Shown piece by piece: positions 6,146 to 8,394 of a DNA stretch of 8,394 bases; the stretch's first letter is position 1; each line of letters starts with the position of its first letter. Under the pieces are notes generated by a model. It was not told the DNA's origin. It saw nothing but the letters and a program-made list of their open reading frames with translations, and did no database searches. Position numbers and translations under genes: made by a program. This stretch comes from Planctomycetaceae bacterium (GTDB lineage: Bacteria; Planctomycetota; Planctomycetia; Pirellulales; Thermoguttaceae): the NCBI GenBank assembly GCA_009776995.1, contig WRMR01000205.1, positions 1 to 8,394 on the forward strand, given 5' to 3'.

Positions 6146-7987
6146 ATGAGCAAATACGTCATCGGAATCGACTTGGGGACGACCAACAGCGTGTTGGCCT
6201 ACGCGGAAATCACTCCCGGCACGGAGCGCGACAACGCCGTCGCACCGGTGGTTGAGATATTGCCGATTCCGCAATATGTCGCGGCGGGTACGGTCGAGCC
6301 GCGCAAGAGTTTGCCGTCGTTCCTTTATTTGCCGACGGAACAGGAAGCGGCACAGTACGAAACCGCGCTGCCGTGGGGACGCGGCCAGACGGGCGGCGGT
6401 CGCACCATCGTTGTGGGCGAAGCGGCGCGGCGACGGAGTTCGGAAGTGCCTGACCGGTCGATCAGTGCGGCCAAATCGTGGCTCTGTCACAGCAAGGTGG
6501 ATCGCCGTGCCCCGATTTTGCCGTGGGGTGCCGCTGACGACATCGGAAAACTCTCGCCGCTTGAAGTGTCGCGGGCTGTGCTGCGGCATCTCATCGATGC
6601 CTGGGAAACGGCCTTTCCCGATGCCTCCGTCGCGGAACAGCAGGTGGTGCTGACCGTGCCCGCTTCGTTTGACGCGAGTGCCCGCGAGTTGACCCGCGAG
6701 GCGGCCATTGCCGCAGGATTGCCAAAAGATCGGCTGCTGTTTCTCGAAGAACCGCAGGCGGCGGTCTATTCGTGGCTGTGTGAAACCGGCGACCGCTGGC
6801 GGAAAATGTTGCGAGTCGGCGACAAGTTGCTCGTGTGCGATGTCGGCGGCGGGACGACCGACCTGACGCTCATTACCGTCGAAGAGGATCAGGGCGAGTT
6901 GACGCTCAAGCGGCAGGCGGTCGGCGACCACCTGCTCGTCGGAGGCGACAACATGGACCTGGCACTGGCGCATCTGGTCGCCGAACTGCTTGCGGAAAAA
7001 GGCACGAAACTCGACCCGTGGCAGTCGGTTGCCCTGTGGCACAGTGCCCGTGACGCAAAGGAATCACTGCTTGCGGAGAACGCGAAAAAGTCGCACAAAA
7101 TATCGGTCCTCGGCCGTGGCAGCAAGTTGATCGGTGGCACGGTTTCCGTCGATGTGCCGCGTGATCAGGCCGTGACGTTGCTGGCGGACGGTTTTTTCCC
7201 GAACGTTGCGCTGACCGACCGTCCGAAACGCCGTGCGATGAGCGGCTTTCGTGAAATCGGATTGCCCTTTGAACAGGACTCGGCCATGACGCGCCACCTC
7301 GCGGCGGTTCTTTCGTCGCAAGGCGAAAACGGGACGGTCGCAAAGCCGACACACGTTTTGCTCAACGGCGGCGTGTTCCGTGCGGCGACGCTCGAAAAGA
7401 GGCTATTTGATGTGCTTGCCGACTGGTTCCCCGATGCGGTGCCGCAACGTTTGTGCCCGACGTTTGAGCTTGACCATGCGGTGGCACGCGGCGCGGCGTT
7501 TTACGGCCTCTCGAAAGCCATCGGCGGCATACGCATTCGCGGCGGCACGGCACGCGCGTATTACGTTGGCATCGAAACCTCCGGCCTGGCCATTCCCGGC
7601 GCGGCGCGGCCGCTCAAGGCACTTTGCGTCGCACCGATCGGCATGGAGGAAGGCACCGAATGCGACGTGCCATCGGAAGAGTTTGCCCTCATCACCGGCG
7701 AGCCGGTTCCGTTCCGCTTTTTCAGCTCAACCACCCGCCGCGCCGACCGGCCCGGTACGTTGCTTGAAGCGTCGCACATTTCCGCACCGCAACCGGGCGA
7801 AGAACCGGAACTTGCCGAAACCGATTCGATGGAGGCACTGCTTCCGCGTGAGGACTCTGACGATGAAGAAGTGCCGGTGCATTTTCAAACCCGCGTCACC
7901 GAACTGGGAATGCTCGAACTCTGGTCTCTTGCCGCCAACAGCGACAAACGCTGGAAACTCGAATTCTCCGTGCGCGAGGAAACTTGA
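6146..7987 (+). CDS. Hsp70-family (DnaK-related) ATPase/chaperone with short non-canonical C-terminus
   Basis: Predicted cytoplasmic Hsp70-fold ATPase. The actin-like nucleotide-binding domain is complete: phosphate-1 IGIDLGTTNS (6-15), connect-1 region VVLTVPASFDASARELTREA (167-186), EEPQAAVYSW (201-210), phosphate-2 VCDVGGGTTDLTLI (230-243), GGDNMDLAL (267-275, like DnaK GGEDFD), adenosine motif VLLNGGVFR (404-412) and DHAVARGAAFYG (443-454). The remaining 150 residues have a beta-rich stretch ending in VTELGMLELWSL (583-594) and RWKLEFSVRE (602-611). The long alpha-helical lid and the conserved DnaK C-terminal tail are absent; 613 aa compares with about 640 for DnaK. It is therefore an Hsp70 paralogue, not dnaK, and no grpE or dnaJ lies nearby. 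From memory, relatives are often encoded next to a second, larger Hsp70-like protein. Here the downstream side carries a transposase remnant instead. Confidence 0.92.
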   Translation: MSKYVIGIDLGTTNSVLAYAEITPGTERDNAVAPVVEILPIPQYVAAGTVEPRKSLPSFLYLPTEQEAAQYETALPWGRGQTGGGRTIVVGEAARRRSSEVPDRSISAAKSWLCHSKVDRRAPILPWGAADDIGKLSPLEVSRAVLRHLIDAWETAFPDASVAEQQVVLTVPASFDASARELTREAAIAAGLPKDRLLFLEEPQAAVYSWLCETGDRWRKMLRVGDKLLVCDVGGGTTDLTLITVEEDQGELTLKRQAVGDHLLVGGDNMDLALAHLVAELLAEKGTKLDPWQSVALWHSARDAKESLLAENAKKSHKISVLGRGSKLIGGTVSVDVPRDQAVTLLADGFFPNVALTDRPKRRAMSGFREIGLPFEQDSAMTRHLAAVLSSQGENGTVAKPTHVLLNGGVFRAATLEKRLFDVLADWFPDAVPQRLCPTFELDHAVARGAAFYGLSKAIGGIRIRGGTARAYYVGIETSGLAIPGAARPLKALCVAPIGMEEGTECDVPSEEFALITGEPVPFRFFSSTTRRADRPGTLLEASHISAPQPGEEPELAETDSMEALLPREDSDDEEVPVHFQTRVTELGMLELWSLAANSDKRWKLEFSVREET

Positions 7988-8066
7988 AGTCTCACTACGC
8001 CAGTATATCCGCGATTCGATTTTCGCCGGCATTTCTTTCCGTTTGGCAACGTTCGCCATTATTCAC

Positions 8067-8091
8067 CACGAAGGCACGAAAAACACGAAGG
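8067..8091. repeat. Short tandem repeat CACGAAGG/CACGAAAAA/CACGAAGG
   Basis: CACGAAGG (8067-8074), CACGAAAAA (8075-8083) and CACGAAGG (8084-8091) follow each other directly, preceded by ATTCAC. Similar 'accacgaaggcacgaa' strings are, to my recollection, frequent spacer repeats in planctomycetes and other environmental genomes. The repeat sits exactly at the left edge of recognisable transposase homology. Confidence 0.65.
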
Positions 8092-8093
8092 AA

Positions 8094-8394
8094 ATCAAGC
8101 GATTGGTCAGGCACGGTTTTGCAGACGCGAAAAAAGTGACGATCATTTTGGACAACTTGAACACGCACACGAAGGGTTCTCTTGACACGAGGTTCCCGCC
8201 AGCGTACTGTCGTGAAATATTGCGGCGTTGCGAGTTTGTTTATACTCCTGGGCATGGCAGTTGGCTGAACTTTGCGGAAAGTGAATTGAGTGTGCTGACG
8301 AAACAATGCTTGTGCGGACGTATTGGAAGCATCGACGAAGTCCGCAAGCAAGCCGCCGTTTGGACGGCCTGGCGAAACGATCACGCCAAAAGCG
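8094..8394 (+). pseudogene. IS630-family DDE transposase, 5'-truncated remnant, 3' end beyond the window
   Basis: Translation in the frame of position 8094 gives the C-terminal part of an IS630-type DDE transposase. It contains TIILDNLNTH (catalytic Asp at 8151-8153), then RFPPAYCREIL, FVYTPGHGSWLNFAESELSVL (likely catalytic Glu at 8277-8279), QCLCGRI and a WTAWRND segment. Family members run to about 340-360 aa with an N-terminal helix-turn-helix part and a first catalytic Asp well upstream. Only about 100 codons are present here. The frame stays open upstream through the repeat, but it meets the Hsp70 stop region with no homology, no ATG and no RBS. The first Asp and DNA-binding region are therefore missing and the copy should be inactive. 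The visible codons contain no stop or frameshift, so truncation may be fairly recent. No inverted terminal repeat or TA duplication can be shown. Confidence 0.82.

Noticed and set aside
6011..7042. 343-aa open frame on the minus strand opposite the Hsp70 gene
   Set aside because: It is a shadow of a GC-rich coding frame. The plus strand encodes all Hsp70 motifs and the minus product is Arg/His/Gln-rich without domains.
7995..8384. 129-aa minus-strand frame opposite the transposase remnant
   Set aside because: The plus strand clearly encodes IS630 motifs (LDNLNTH, GHGSWLN). The minus product has no recognisable features.

Overview
The window reads as chromosomal DNA of a planctomycete, probably of the Pirellulales type. 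The evidence is a secreted protein with an SLA1-homology (SHD1) domain fused to WD40-like repeats, a large extracellular beta-helix protein with a 'choice-of-anchor Q' segment, an Hsp70 paralogue of the short-C-terminus type, and several hairpin repeats between genes. The phylum assignment is inferred from gene content. No rRNA or tRNA is present to confirm it. Every intact gene is on the + strand.

Layout. 3-1877: the 3' part of a gene for a surface or secreted parallel beta-helix protein. It has two repeat modules separated by a choice-of-anchor-Q segment and runs in from the left edge. 1878-1971: two hairpins, then a ribosome binding site. 1972-2940: pyrB, aspartate carbamoyltransferase, complete. 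2941-3088: a good sigma70-like promoter and a 14-bp palindrome. 3089-5113: exported SHD1/WD40 protein. 5114-5283: an array of 7-nt repeats followed by a hairpin. 5284-5976: an unrecognised, AT-richer gene for a small lipoprotein-like membrane protein. 5977-6145: another hairpin. 6146-7987: Hsp70-family chaperone/ATPase. 7988-8394: a short CACGAAGG-type repeat and a 5'-truncated IS630-family transposase running off the right edge.

The genes do not form an obvious pathway. pyrB is housekeeping (pyrimidine synthesis). The SHD1/WD40 protein, beta-helix protein and small membrane protein belong to the cell envelope or secretome. The Hsp70 paralogue is cytoplasmic. The spacers (94-170 nt), with promoter-like or hairpin elements, suggest separate transcription units rather than one operon.

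I found no convincing new multi-gene system. The items most worth a second look are a set of hairpins sharing a GGCTA boundary, the unrecognised 230-aa membrane protein, the homogenised 72-75 bp repeats in the beta-helix gene, and the repeat/transposase junction after the Hsp70 gene.
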